A stretch of 64,000 nucleotides of DNA from CS4-C045 sp963844115. Its GTDB lineage: Bacteria; Planctomycetota; Planctomycetia; Pirellulales; UBA7805. This document shows positions 17,849 through 28,815 of this stretch, piece after piece (the stretch's first letter is position 1; each line of letters opens with the position of its first letter). Location of the stretch: assembly GCA_963844115.1 (NCBI GenBank), contig CAWJNN010000087.1, positions 77,361 through 141,360 of the forward strand, written 5' to 3'. The notes under the pieces were generated by a model. It ran no database searches. It saw nothing but the letters and a program-made list of their open reading frames with translations, and was not told the origin of the DNA. Both the position numbers and the translations under genes were made by a program.

Positions 17849-20800
17849 ATGCGGTCCACGATCCGACTAGTTTTATCAGCCGCGACCCTACTTTATTGTT
17901 CCGTCGCGGCGGCTGAACGGAAGCGCGACGATGCGGTTCATTTTCATCGCGATGTCCGGCCAATCCTTGCGCAGAATTGCTTTCAGTGCCACGGACCCGC
18001 TGAAGCCAATCGTGAAGCGGATTTGAGGCTGGACCTCGAAGATGGAATCCGCCAGGCCTTCGAGGGAGGAAGCCTGGAGGACAGTGAGGGGTGGCGGCGG
18101 ATTACGGCGGAAGATGAAGACGAACGGATGCCGCCCGTTGATTCGCACCTGCAATTGGAAAAGGATCAGATTTCCGTCATTGAAAAATGGATTATCCAAG
18201 GCGCCGAGTGGCAGGGTCACTGGTCCTTTATCACGCCGATCAAGCCGCCGGTTCCTGGCTTGGCGTCGACACCAAGTGCGAGCGATCCGGGCGCGACCAG
18301 TCCGGCCGTGAACAATGTGATCTTGAACAATACGATCGTGAACAATGACGATCCGTGAACAATGCGACCGTGAACAATGTGATCTTGAACAATGCGACCG
18401 TGAACAATGCAATCGATGCGTTTATTGACGCTCGGCTGGAAACCGAAAAACTGGTGCCCAATCCCGAGGCAGATCGCGAGCGACTACTGAGGCGTGTGAC
18501 GTTTGATTTGACCGGCGCGCCGCCGACCATCGAACAGATGGATGCCTTTCTGGCGGATCGCAGCGAGAACGCTTACGAAAAAGTCGTCGACCGCCTCCTG
18601 GCGTCTCCTCGTTTCGGGGAACGAATGGCGCTGGCCTGGATGGACCTGGCCCGCTATGGCGACACCAGCGTGTTTCACGCGGATGGCCCACGAGATATGT
18701 GGCTGTGGCGCGAATGGGTGATTCGTGCCTACAACGCAAACAAGTCGTTTGATCAATTCACGATCGAACAATTGGCAGGCGATCTGTTGCCGGAACCGAC
18801 GATTGAGCAGCGGGTTGCCACCGGGTTCAACCGCAACAACGCGACCACGGACGAAGGCGGCGCGATAGAGGAAGAATTTCGGGTTGAATACGCCGTCGAT
18901 CGCGTCAAAACGACGTCGATGGTCTGGTTGGGCCTTACTTTGGAATGCAGCCAGTGTCACGAGCACAAGTACGATCCGATTTCCCAGGAGGAATACTACC
19001 AGTTCTTTGCGTATTTCAATCAGTCCGCAGACGGTGGTCTGCAGACGCGAGGCGGCAACGCCGCACCGCTTGTTGCTGTGCCCAGCCAGCAGGCCAGCCG
19101 GCAGCTGGCGGCATTGGAAAAGAAAATCTCCGGCGTACAACAGCGATTCGAGCGCGCCACGGAATTCCAGCAGCGCGATCAACGCCGGTGGGAACAGGAG
19201 CTGAAATCCGACAAGAAAGCCTTCGTGCTGACCAGCGGCCCGTGGCATGCTCTGGGGCCGATACGGGCAAAGAATCGTAGTGAGGCGTTTGAACTGGACT
19301 TCGGCGTCGAACGGATCCCGGATCTGGACAAGCCGGTGGGGCAGTACCGGTGGAAAGAGCGATCGGACTTGAAGGATGGAGGGGTTCACAACCTGGCGGA
19401 TGGAAAAAACGACGTCCACTACTTTGCGCGAAAACTTACCGCAACACAGGCAGGCGTCGTCCGCTTGTCGTTGGGAAGCGACGATGCGATCAAACTGTGG
19501 GTCAACGGCAAGAAGGTATTGGCGAATGACGTGGGACGAGCGGCGGCGGCGGACCAGGATCAGTTGAATGTTGACGTTGAGGAAGGTGAAAACACGATTC
19601 TCGCGAAAGTCATCAACTACGGCGGCCGAGGTGGTTTTTACTTCAACATCGGCCAGGGAATAGTTCCGGGCGATATCCTCACGCTGATTAACAAGGAAGA
19701 TTCGCAACGCGACGAAACAGAACAAAAAAAACTGCAAGACTATTTTGTCAAAAATTCGTGGCGACGCGGTCGCTTGTTAACGGGCGAGCTTCAAGAGTTG
19801 CAGGCGCAAAAAAAGAAGATCAAAGATACTCAGCAGACCGTCATGGTGATGCAGGACGTTGCCAAGCCGCGAGATACCTATTTGCTGATGCGTGGTGACT
19901 ACGCGTCGCCGCAAAAAGACAAGCCGCTTCGCCCCGGTGTGCCGGCCGTTTTGCCACCGATCGATTCGGATGCGCCGCCCAACCGGTTGGGGCTTGCGGA
20001 ATGGCTGGTTCGCTCGGACAACCCGCTAACGCCACGTGTCGCGATGAATCGCTATTGGCACATGTTCTTCGGCATCGGACTGGTAAAAACGCTGGAGGAT
20101 TTCGGATCTCAAGGCGACTGGCCCACGCATCCGGAACTCTTGGACTGGCTTGCCGCTGATTTCGTCGAAAGCGGTTGGAACATCAAACGCGCCATCAAAC
20201 AAATGATGATGTCGGCGACCTACCGCCGGTCGTCCCGCGCTTCTCCTGCCTTGCTGCAACGCGATCCAGAAAATCGTCTGCTGGCCCGCGGCCCGCGTTT
20301 TCGTCTGCAGGGCGAATTTATTCGCGATAACGCGCTGGCTGCCAGTGGATTGTTGGTCGGCACGATCGGCGGTCCCAGTGTCAAACCGTACCAGCCGCCT
20401 GGCCTGTGGAACGAGGTATCGATCGATACGGGCTTGCGATTTACGCAGGATCACGGCGACAAAGTGTATCGCCGCAGCATGTACATCTATTGGAAACGTT
20501 CCGCGCCAGCCCCCAGCATGACAATCTTTGGTACCCCGTCTCGTGAAACGTGTACGGTCCGCCGCGCGAACGAACACGCCGTTGCAGGCCTTGGTGACCT
20601 TGAACGACCAGCAGTTCGTCGAGGCGGCGCGGTCGTTAGCTCAACGCGTGATGCAACACGACGATTGGTCGCTGGAGCGGAAAATCACGACGGCATACCG
20701 ACTGGTAACGGGCGTCCGCCCGAACGAAAAGATCCGCACGACGCTGCTCGACACTTATCAACAAGAGCTCGCCGTTTTTCAGCAGCAGCCCGAACGCGAC

Positions 20801-20923
20801 CAGCAATTGCTGGCGATCGGTGAATCAAAACGCGACGAACGGCTCGATCTCGTACAACACGCGGCCCTGACGATTGTTGCCAGTGTGATACTGAATCTCG
20901 ATCAAGCCCTTACACGAGGTTAG
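17849..20923 (+). CDS. PSCyt1/DUF1549/DUF1553 protein (two frameshifts)
   Basis: One planctomycete-type gene in three frames. From the ATG at 17849: signal peptide, a cytochrome-like box NCFQCHG (C-x-x-C-H), then a 15-base repeat region where the frame ends at 18358. The next frame begins at 18355 (GTG, four-base overlap) and covers DUF1549 ('DRERLLRRVTFDLTGAPPT'), a CSQCHEHKYDP box, a beta-rich insert and most of DUF1553. Near 20560 a second shift leads to the final part ('TNTPLQALVTLNDQQFVEAA') ending at 20923. The family is exported and probably haem-binding; it is normally paired with DUF1501, as here. The first shift comes from one 17-base unit among 15-base repeats. Confidence 0.8.
18308..18416 (+). 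repeat. In-gene 15-base tandem repeat with one 17-base unit
   Basis: Units of GAACAATGYGATCNT-type sequence encode V-N-N-x-(I/T) repeats. All are 15 bases except the third (GAACAATGACGATCCGT, 17 bases), which shifts the frame. Each unit also offers GTG and ATG start codons. Confidence 0.85.
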
Positions 20924-20927
20924 CACT

Positions 20928-22376
20928 TTGGATCCGCTCTCCGAATACCAGGCCCGGCTTACTCGCCGCCAGATCTTGTCGGGCGGAGGCAAATTGATGG
21001 GCACGGCGGCTTTGGCGTCGCTGATCGGTCGCGATGCGCAGGCCGCGCGTACCGATCTTGGCTCGATGAATGGCATGACGCATTTCGCGCCGCGCGCGAA
21101 GCGCGTGATCTATCTTTTCATGGCCGGCGGGCCGTCCCACATCGATATGTTCGACTACCATCCGCGGATCCGCGAGCTGCACGGGATTGAACTTCCCGCT
21201 TCTATCCGCATGGGACAACGCATCACGACCATGACGTCGGGGCAAACATCTTTTCCGGTCGTGGCCCCGATGTTCCGTTTTGATCGCTACGGGCAGCACG
21301 GAACGTGGGTTAGTGAATTGTCACCGCACGTTGCTGGAATCGTCGATGACATCTGCATCGTCAAGTCGCTGCATACCGAGGCGATTAATCATGATCCGGC
21401 GATCACGTTTATCAACACGGGCGCACAACAGCCCGGCAAGCCATCGATGGGCGCGTGGCTTAGCTATGGATTGGGCAGCCCCAACCAGAATCTGCCAGCC
21501 TATATCGTGATGATCTCCAGGGGACCCGGCCAGAAGCAGGCGCTCTACGAGCGCCTGTGGGGCGCCGGCTTTTTACCGGCACGCCATCAAGGAGTAAAAC
21601 TTCGCAGTGGAACTGATCCGGTCCTCTATCTGAAGAACCCGGACGGGATCGATCGAGCGATGCGACGGCGAATGCTTGATCGCATCGCCAGCATTAATCA
21701 GGATGACTATGCACAGTTTGGTGATCCCGAAACACAGGCCCGCATTGCGCAATACGAAATGGCATTTCGTATGCAGGCTTCGGTTCCAGACTTGGTGGAT
21801 CTGACGGGCGAGTCGACCAGTACGCTCGATCTGTACGGTCCGGATGTCGCGAAGCCCGGCACGTTCGCTCGGAATTGTATCGTTGCCAGGCGTCTTGCTG
21901 AACGCGGTGTGCCGTTCGTCCAATTGTTCCATCGCGGCTGGGATCAGCATGGTAGTTTGCCAAGTAACATTCGCGGTCAGTGCCAAGGTGTGGATCAACC
22001 GGCGGCTGCACTCATCAAGGATCTGAAGCAGCGCGGCATGTTGGACGAAACGCTGGTCATCTGGGGCGGCGAATTTGGTCGTACTGCCTACTCGCAAGGC
22101 AAGTTGACGAAGGACAACCACGGACGCGACCACCACGGGCGATGTTTCACGATGTGGATGGCGGGTGGCGGAATTAAGTCGGGAATCGAATACGGCAAGA
22201 CCGACGATTTCAGCTACAACATCCTCGAAAATCCGGTGCATATCCGAGATATGAATGCGACGATCCTGCACTGCCTGGGGATCGATCACAATCGTCTAAC
22301 CTTCAAATATCAGGGCCTCCAGCAGCGATTGACCGGCGTCGAACCGTCCCATGTTGTCCGGGACATTCTGGCGTAA
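20928..22376 (+). CDS. DUF1501 Tat-exported protein
   Basis: A 482-residue protein with a TTG start at 20928, four bases after the preceding stop. The Tat signal LTRRQILSGGGKLMGTAALA is followed by the DUF1501 core ('RVIYLFMAGGPSHIDMFDYH', 'WGGEFGRT', 'DNHGRDHH'), which resembles the alkaline-phosphatase/sulfatase fold. It is nearly always encoded after PSCyt1/DUF1549/DUF1553 genes in planctomycetes, so the two probably work together in the periplasm; the substrate is unknown. Confidence 0.88.
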   Translation: MDPLSEYQARLTRRQILSGGGKLMGTAALASLIGRDAQAARTDLGSMNGMTHFAPRAKRVIYLFMAGGPSHIDMFDYHPRIRELHGIELPASIRMGQRITTMTSGQTSFPVVAPMFRFDRYGQHGTWVSELSPHVAGIVDDICIVKSLHTEAINHDPAITFINTGAQQPGKPSMGAWLSYGLGSPNQNLPAYIVMISRGPGQKQALYERLWGAGFLPARHQGVKLRSGTDPVLYLKNPDGIDRAMRRRMLDRIASINQDDYAQFGDPETQARIAQYEMAFRMQASVPDLVDLTGESTSTLDLYGPDVAKPGTFARNCIVARRLAERGVPFVQLFHRGWDQHGSLPSNIRGQCQGVDQPAAALIKDLKQRGMLDETLVIWGGEFGRTAYSQGKLTKDNHGRDHHGRCFTMWMAGGGIKSGIEYGKTDDFSYNILENPVHIRDMNATILHCLGIDHNRLTFKYQGLQQRLTGVEPSHVVRDILA

Positions 22377-22730
22377 ACGGTCAGGAAAGCGTTCGAGAGG
22401 GCGGAAAAAACGATGTTTCGCCAAATCCGCTTAATTTTCACGGCTCCGGCCATTTTGCATGCAATAAATTGCCTAAACCGGTCCGAACAAATAGATGTCC
22501 AGAAGGCACGGCCGGTTCGAATTGACGGCAAAACAGTCTCCTGGAGACAAGTCGGGCGCTGCCCTGGAGGCGATCGGGCATTTGAAGCCGGCGACGGAAT
22601 TGCTTATAAACAGAGATGCTAATAAAAAGCGAATAGTGGCCATTTCTGCCCCCAATCTGGACCTCCGCCGGATCGAAGAACGCGATATCAACCCACCCAC
22701 CTAATCTTCCATTTCGTAGGGATCAAATTC
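22377..22730. other. Intergenic region, no gene seen
   Basis: AT-richer than its surroundings near 22430-22470. It probably holds the promoter and leader of the next gene. No convincing reading frame. Confidence 0.4.
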
Positions 22731-24392
22731 ATGGCTGAATCTTCCAAACGGTCGAGCCGACCCGCACCAACAGCCCGGCAAACGGCGACAGACACGTCTC
22801 GTCAGTCGAAAGCCCGCAACGCTTCCGATGCGGAAGGCGAAGACGATGAGGAGGATGACGAGGAAGAGGAAACGACATGGAGTGAAATGATCAAGCAGAG
22901 CCCCAGTTGGCTCGCCAGCATGATCTTTCACATGATCCTCCTTCTGGTTCTGGCGTTGTGGACGTACAAGAACCTAGAAGACAACAATCAGGAGTTGACC
23001 ATTGGCGATCCGGATATCGTCGAAGAAGAGCTCCTTGACGAAGCCGAGGAGGAAGTGAACCCAGAAGAGGAAGAAGTCGAGTCGGACACCCAAGAAGAAG
23101 TCGAAGAAATAACGTCTCCGATCGATACCGAAGTCGAAGCGGAAACGCCACAAATACAAACGAATGAAAATGACCTGACCCTGGCCGCTGCACAGGTCGA
23201 AATCTCGGACTTCGGCGCCGAATCCGTTATGTCAGGCGACGTGCTGGGTAACGTCAGCGGCCTTTCGGCCAGTGGTCTTGGCAGTCGTTCGTCGGCCGGT
23301 CGCGCTGGTGCCGTTCGCAAGGGTGGCGGTAGTAAGGGAAGTGAGTCTGCCGTCGAAGCCGCTTTGAAGTGGCTGGCAGAACACCAGAATCGAGACGGAA
23401 GCTGGAGCTTTAACCATACGGAAGGCGACAACTGCAGCGGGTTCCCGAATCCGGGAACCAAGTCGAGCAGGATGGGAGCCACGGGACTTGCCTTGCTGCC
23501 GTTCCTGGGTGCCGGCTATACGCACCAGGAAGGCAAATACGAATACGTCGTCAAGAAGGGCCTTAAGTATCTTGTTGGCAACATGATCGTCGCGAACAAT
23601 ATGGGCCGCTTGTATGAAAAGAACGGTGAAAGCCACTCACACATGTACTGTCATGGCATTGCGGCCTGTGCCTTGGCGGAAGCCTATGGGATGACGAACG
23701 ACAGTAAGCTGAAGGCACCGGCCCAATTGAGCCTCAACTATATCGTCGCCGCTCAGCATCCGGAGAACGGCGGTTGGTTATACGAGCCGCGTCAGGGCGG
23801 TGACACTTCGGTCGTCGGCTGGCAGGTGATGGCACTGAAGAGCGGCGTGCTTTCCTACTTGCAGGTGCCAGGCAACGTCAAAGCACTGGCCAACCGCTGG
23901 CTCGATTCCGTCCAATGGGGCGAAGCGGAAAGCGGTGGAGCCATGATCAAGCCGCACTACGGATATCGCGCGCCCTCGGATCGCGAAGCGGCCTCCGCAT
24001 GTACGGCGATTGGCCTGCTGTGCCGCAACTACCTGGGTGCCTCGAAAGATGATGGTGGCCTGCGGGCGGGTGTTCGCACGCTTTCCAACAAGGGTCCCGA
24101 AGGGTCGGATATGTACTACAACTACTATAGCTCCATGGTGATGTATCAGAATGATGGACCCAAGGGCGATATGTGGACGAAGTGGAATGGAGTCATGCGT
24201 GATCAACTGGTCAATTCCCAGGTGCAGGATGGCAAGGAGAAGGGCAGCTGGTTTTTCGCGGGTGGTCACGGTAGCGACGGCGGTCGTCTTTACAACACAT
24301 GCCTCTGCGCCATGACCCTTGAAGTTTACTATCGTTATTTGCCGATCTACAATCAGAAGAATGTCGAGCAGGACGACTTCCCGATTGACTAG
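22731..24392 (+). CDS. Membrane-anchored squalene-cyclase-like repeat protein
   Basis: A 553-residue protein. An acidic cytoplasmic N-terminus (~60 residues) leads to one membrane helix ('MIFHMILLLVLALWTYKNL'), then a long Glu-rich linker, a Gly/Ser-rich stretch, and a C-terminal alpha/alpha-toroid of prenyltransferase/squalene-oxidase type repeats ('ALKWLAEHQNRDGSW', 'QHPENGGWLYEP', 'EKGSWFFAGG'). Such proteins are common in planctomycetes and their function is unknown; the catalytic DXDD motif of true cyclases is not seen. A strong terminator follows. Confidence 0.75.
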   Translation: MAESSKRSSRPAPTARQTATDTSRQSKARNASDAEGEDDEEDDEEEETTWSEMIKQSPSWLASMIFHMILLLVLALWTYKNLEDNNQELTIGDPDIVEEELLDEAEEEVNPEEEEVESDTQEEVEEITSPIDTEVEAETPQIQTNENDLTLAAAQVEISDFGAESVMSGDVLGNVSGLSASGLGSRSSAGRAGAVRKGGGSKGSESAVEAALKWLAEHQNRDGSWSFNHTEGDNCSGFPNPGTKSSRMGATGLALLPFLGAGYTHQEGKYEYVVKKGLKYLVGNMIVANNMGRLYEKNGESHSHMYCHGIAACALAEAYGMTNDSKLKAPAQLSLNYIVAAQHPENGGWLYEPRQGGDTSVVGWQVMALKSGVLSYLQVPGNVKALANRWLDSVQWGEAESGGAMIKPHYGYRAPSDREAASACTAIGLLCRNYLGASKDDGGLRAGVRTLSNKGPEGSDMYYNYYSSMVMYQNDGPKGDMWTKWNGVMRDQLVNSQVQDGKEKGSWFFAGGHGSDGGRLYNTCLCAMTLEVYYRYLPIYNQKNVEQDDFPID

Positions 24393-24416
24393 ACAATAGT
24401 TCGCATCAGCAAAATC

Positions 24417-24453
24417 AAAGCCCGGCAGGGTTAACAACTGCCGGGCTTTTTTC
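24417..24453 (+). terminator. Rho-independent terminator
   Basis: AAAGCCCGGCAG and CTGCCGGGCTTT form a 12-base perfect stem around a 9-base loop, followed by TTT. It lies 25 bases after the preceding stop codon and also faces the converging CDF gene, so it may be bidirectional. Confidence 0.9.
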
Positions 24454-24470
24454 GTTTCAGTTTGGGACCT

Positions 24471-25379
24471 CTAAGAACAGCGAGACCGTTCCACAAAGTC
24501 GCTCGGTTCCAGCTGGATCGTGATGTGATCGATTCCAAACTGCTGATGCAATCGATCACGTAAGGCGGCGAGCGCATCCTGGTGTTTCGCGCCGTCTTCA
24601 ATCACGACGTGGGCCGATAGCGAGTCGAAACCACTGGTGATCGTCCAGATGTGCAAGTCATGGACGCTGGTCACCTGCGGTACGTCCAGAATGGCCTCCC
24701 GCACCGCGTCGACGTCGATGCCGCGCGGGGCACTTTCCATCAAGACCGAAACGGCTTCCGACAGGAGATGCCACGCGGAATAGATGACCAGACTCCCGAT
24801 CAGCATGGAGACGATCGGATCGGCCAGGTACCAGCCAAACAGAGAGATTAACAGTCCGGCAACGATCGCACCGACACTGCCCACGGCATCCATCAAAACA
24901 TGTAACCAAGCGCCACGTAGGTTTAGATTGTCGTGGCGGCCTGATTGGAGGATCCATAAACTAACCAGATTGACCAGCAGACCGCCCGCGGCAATGGCCA
25001 TCATCCACGGTCCTTGAACTTCTTCTGGATGGCTGAATCGCTTGAAGGCCTCCAGGAAGATCAAAATGGAGATCGCAACCAACATCGCACCATTGACGAC
25101 GGCCGCGAGAATTTCGATTCGGTGATAACCGTACGTATGGTGAGGCGGTGCTTTACGGCCGGCGAACCAAATGGCAAAAAAGCTCAGGCTTAGCGCCGCG
25201 ACGTCGGAAAACATATGTCCGGCATCGGCAAGCAGTGCCAGCGAATTCGTCCAGATCCCGCCGATGATTTCCGCCAGCATGTAAACCGCTGCCAGCAGCA
25301 ACGCGATTGCAAGTCGCCGTCGATTCTTGGACGAGCGATCCTGATGATGCTCGTGATGATGATCCTGATGCACATGCAT
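24471..25379 (-). CDS. Cation diffusion facilitator (CzcD/ZitB type)
   Basis: A 302-residue CDF transporter. The N-terminus is His-rich (MHVHQDHHHEHHQD), followed by six membrane helices. The metal site is visible as LADAGHMFSD (H-x3-D) in helix 2. The C-terminal cytoplasmic domain ('VTSVHDLHIWTITSG') is the usual metal-sensing part. It would export Zn, Co or Cd in exchange for protons. It is convergent with the preceding gene. Confidence 0.9.
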   Translation of the reverse strand: MHVHQDHHHEHHQDRSSKNRRRLAIALLLAAVYMLAEIIGGIWTNSLALLADAGHMFSDVAALSLSFFAIWFAGRKAPPHHTYGYHRIEILAAVVNGAMLVAISILIFLEAFKRFSHPEEVQGPWMMAIAAGGLLVNLVSLWILQSGRHDNLNLRGAWLHVLMDAVGSVGAIVAGLLISLFGWYLADPIVSMLIGSLVIYSAWHLLSEAVSVLMESAPRGIDVDAVREAILDVPQVTSVHDLHIWTITSGFDSLSAHVVIEDGAKHQDALAALRDRLHQQFGIDHITIQLEPSDFVERSRCS

Positions 25380-25646
25380 GACGTGTACCTGCCTGCGGCT
25401 TCATCGCTGCGACCAAGATACCTGTTTTTGGCCACTGCGTCAGGTCGAAACCTCCCCGGCGCGGAACGGCTTTTTACTTTCGCTAACGTCGAAACGTCGA
25501 ACGCCGCCGCTAAACCTCGGTTGCCGCGCCGTGACGTTTTCGCTACTGTTACCCGGTTTTTACGGCCACTACCACGTTGGGTACGTCGTCGTCGGGTGAC
25601 GCTCGTCCCTGAACCGCGTGTGCCAAGTCAACGTTATAGAAAACGC

Positions 25647-26633
25647 ATGAACGTTATTCTCGCAACATTTGAAGAGCCACGCGGACAGGGTCACCAGTCA
25701 ACTCGTCTGCCCATGGCCAGACCGTTCAACGAGGCAACGCTGCCCGTTGCCATACCGCTATCGCCCGCGTCTGCAAAGTTGGTCGAGAAGGAAACAGCCG
25801 ATCCGCCGGTCGATTGGGGTGCTTATCGTCCACCGGTGCCGGTAGGCGCAAGTTGGGAATTATATTTGGCGGCAGCCGTCGCGAAGTCCGGCAACCTGCC
25901 TCCAGCGACCTCGTGCGACCGGTGGCCATCGAACCGTCCAGCGCGCCTCGTCGGTCGAATGTCGTCCCCCGTCACAGTAACATGCGCACCGCCGAGAGTG
26001 TCCGAAATATACGGACTGATATTTGCGGAGCCATTCCGATTCGACCCTCCATCGTGCCGACGGCCGCACCACCAGTGCAACCAGCGGCAACCCCACTGGC
26101 CATGGCTCCTGTCGAACTGCCGCCGCCGGCAGTCGAAGTGACGCGCACCGGTCGTGACGTCGATCGAACGGTCGACATGGGCCGGTTCAATTCGGAAGGC
26201 CAATTTAACTTGGAAGGCACGAGCCCAGTCGTCGATGCACCGTCGATCGGTCCGCGCACGGCGGAACGCCTGGAGGCCGTTGGAATCCATACCGTCCAAG
26301 ATCTTTTGGTCGCCGATCCGCAGTTGACCGCAGAAATACTTGCCTACCGTCAGATCAACGCCAAAACAATCGTTAGCTGGCAACAGCAGGCGAAGCTGGT
26401 TTGTCAAATTCCCAATCTGCGTGGCCACGATGCGCAGGTATTGGTTGCTTGTGGATTCTACGACATTGCGGACCTGGCCGGACAAGACCCCCGCGACGTG
26501 TTTCGTGTCGTCGGCCCGTTTGTCGCAACGAAGAAGGGCCAGAGGCTGTTGCGATCTGCGCAAGCCCGATCTGGACGAAGTCACCAACTGGGTGAAGTGG
26601 TCGGCAAGCCAGAACACGCCCGCCGCGGCCTAA
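25647..26633 (+). CDS. DUF4332 (helix-hairpin-helix) protein (two frameshifts)
   Basis: The DUF4332 core is clear: 'VVDAPSIGPRTAERLEAVGI' and 'HTVQDLLVADPQLTAEIL' are helix-hairpin-helix segments. The N-terminal part begins in another frame at about 25647 ('MNVILATFEEPRGQ') and switches near 25870, where 'WELYLAA' is expected to run into 'SSDLVRPVAIEP'. Near 26565 a second shift is needed so that 'RSAQ' continues as 'KPDLDEVTNWVKW' and ends at 26633. The middle is a Pro-rich linker. The true start is uncertain. Confidence 0.6.
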
Positions 26634-26655
26634 CCACACTTTCTGCGCGTCCGTC

Positions 26656-28672
26656 CTATCGATAATTTGTGGGCGATCCGGGCAGATACCACGGCGCCCC
26701 ATACGAGTTGGTTCGGCTGCGCCAGACGCTGTGATCGCCGATAGGAATCCTACGTATCCCGAACGCAAAACAGCTGGAATAGGATTCGTTAAAGATGCTG
26801 CGCCGCACAAACAGGGAATCGCCTGCACAGTGCCGATAGTCGGTTTCCAATGACCGCAGCGCCGGATACGGATGGGACCTGGACAGCGAAGCCAATAGTT
26901 CGGGAGCCATGCGAAATCGATCTGGCTCGAAATGCAGTCCTGTCCGCCGAGGGTCTGGTCCCGCGCCGCGAACAGCCGCCGCCGTCAGTCCGGGTTGCAA
27001 AAGGTGCGAATCCAGCCGAATCGGTTCAACCGCCGGTTGCCGATCGAACAAGGGTGCGACGCTGTCGGTTGATACCCGCTGAATCACGTCGCTTGCCGCC
27101 GGTTCTGCGAAAGCAAACATGAACGGTTGCGCGCTATCACGACCCTGGCGAATCTGCAGTTGCAGCTGGCGAACAAACCGCCGCTGTTCCAGCGTGAGAA
27201 TTTCAAGACGCTCGCGCGTGGCCTGTCGCCGCGCTTCATCGTATTGAACATCCAAAATCGCTAATTCAAGCTCACGTGCATTGGCGGGACCTTGGCGAGC
27301 GATGTCTTCCAGTCGTTGTTGAATTTCACGGTGCATGGCGAGTCGATGGGATACGAAACTCTGTTCTGCCTCGGCCTCGCATGTCTGCCAATAAAGCGAA
27401 ATCAGGTGCCGCACGACGGAGCCGTCTTGGAAGACGTCCGCCGGAATCGATTCCAGAAATTCATTCACACGGAGCCCGTCAGGTTGCCGTTCCGCTCGTT
27501 TATGGGCGGTCAGGTGCACCGCAGCTGTGGCTGTTGGGCTGTTGACCACTCCGCCCCGCACCAGATGCTGACGCCTGAGTCCCTGTCGTTGCTCTCGGAT
27601 TTGTTTCACCAATTGTTTCGCGGCGGCATACTGTCGCTGGGCATGTTCCAGTTCAGCAGGGTTCGAAAAGTCATTCGCGCAAGCTACGTAGCGCTTCGAG
27701 GCGGATGAACCTGCGCTGCAACAGGATTTCCGCTGCACGAAGCTGGCCCTCGGCGTTCGCCTCTGCGGCGGCGACGCGATTGGTCAGCCTTTGCAACAAG
27801 TCATCATCATCCGCCGAGATAAACGGGGTATTACCCTGCTCATGAATCGCGATGAAATGTAGTTGCTCGTTTTTCGTTTCTGAGCGTTGATTCTTCGCAG
27901 GGTGTTGCGCTGTTCTGTCGCTCGTATCGTCAGCTTTCGTCGCCAGTTGTTGCTCCAATCGCCTGGCAACGTGAGCAAGCTCGGCTTGATGACGGTCCCT
28001 GACAGCGGTCGCAAAATGATGCTCGGCTTCCGCTGCGGCAAGTTCGAACTGCGCCCGATGTAATTCGGCCGAGTTCGGGTTGTTCGCGTGGATTGTGTTC
28101 AGGGACCCTTCGCGTTTCCTGTTGCGTTCAAGGTCCGCCCCGGTGGCGTCCAGCATGGCGGTCGAGAATGCGACCAGCCGTCCGTGATCGGCATGCAGTT
28201 GTGCCAAATAATTCCGGCTGTATTCTTCGGATACGCTTGCCGGGTGCAGCCAGCCTACGAGTCGTATGGAACCAGGCAGTTGAAGGGCGATCGCCGACTG
28301 CGCAATGCCGTTTGTATCGCCGTCCGTAGTGCCGTTTTCCCGTGCGATTTGCTGGCCCAAGAGGTTAAGAAATTCGCTGAGGCGGTTCGCCGATTCGAGT
28401 TGTGCCTTCAATTGCTCGCAGCGAACCTCCGCGCGGGCCAGTTCAAGCCAGGTCGCATTGCCACGTTCGTCCAGCTTTCTTAGCCCCTGCAGTTCCCACT
28501 GCCGTAAATCCAAACGGGCTTGAAGAAAACTTTCGCGAGCGACATTCACGGCGGCAGCCAGCGAATGTTGTTGCGTTGCGGGAACATCCGCCCAGGTCGC
28601 GTGGGCAGTTACGAGAAGCACAAGGAAGCTACAGACCGCGGTGTGGCAGGTCTTTTTAAGTAGGTAAGTCAT
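26656..28672 (-). CDS. Secreted coiled-coil protein (one frameshift)
   Basis: The first frame starts at 28672 with a signal peptide (KKTCHTAVCSFLVLLVTAHA) and runs as a helical, Gln/Glu/Ala-rich protein to a stop at 27671 ('RRFIRLEALRSLRE'). The same helix continues in another frame as 'NDFSNPAELEHAQRQYAAAK' to 26656. I take this as one gene of about 670 residues with an indel near 27685. The heptad-like pattern suggests a rod protein, distantly reminiscent of TolC-like helical hairpins, but no family is certain. The last ~100 residues are less helical and may include vector-like noncoding frame. Confidence 0.5.
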
Positions 28673-28815
28673 GGAGTTAGGCTCGGGGCTGATTGAAATA
28701 CAGTGTCCTTTGAAATACAGTGCCCAGTGAAAAAAGTGCTAAATAGAAGACAGTTCCACGGTAAGCACCCGTGTGGAAAGTGTCAAATTTGCCGCGGCCA
28801 TTCGAAATCCGCTGG

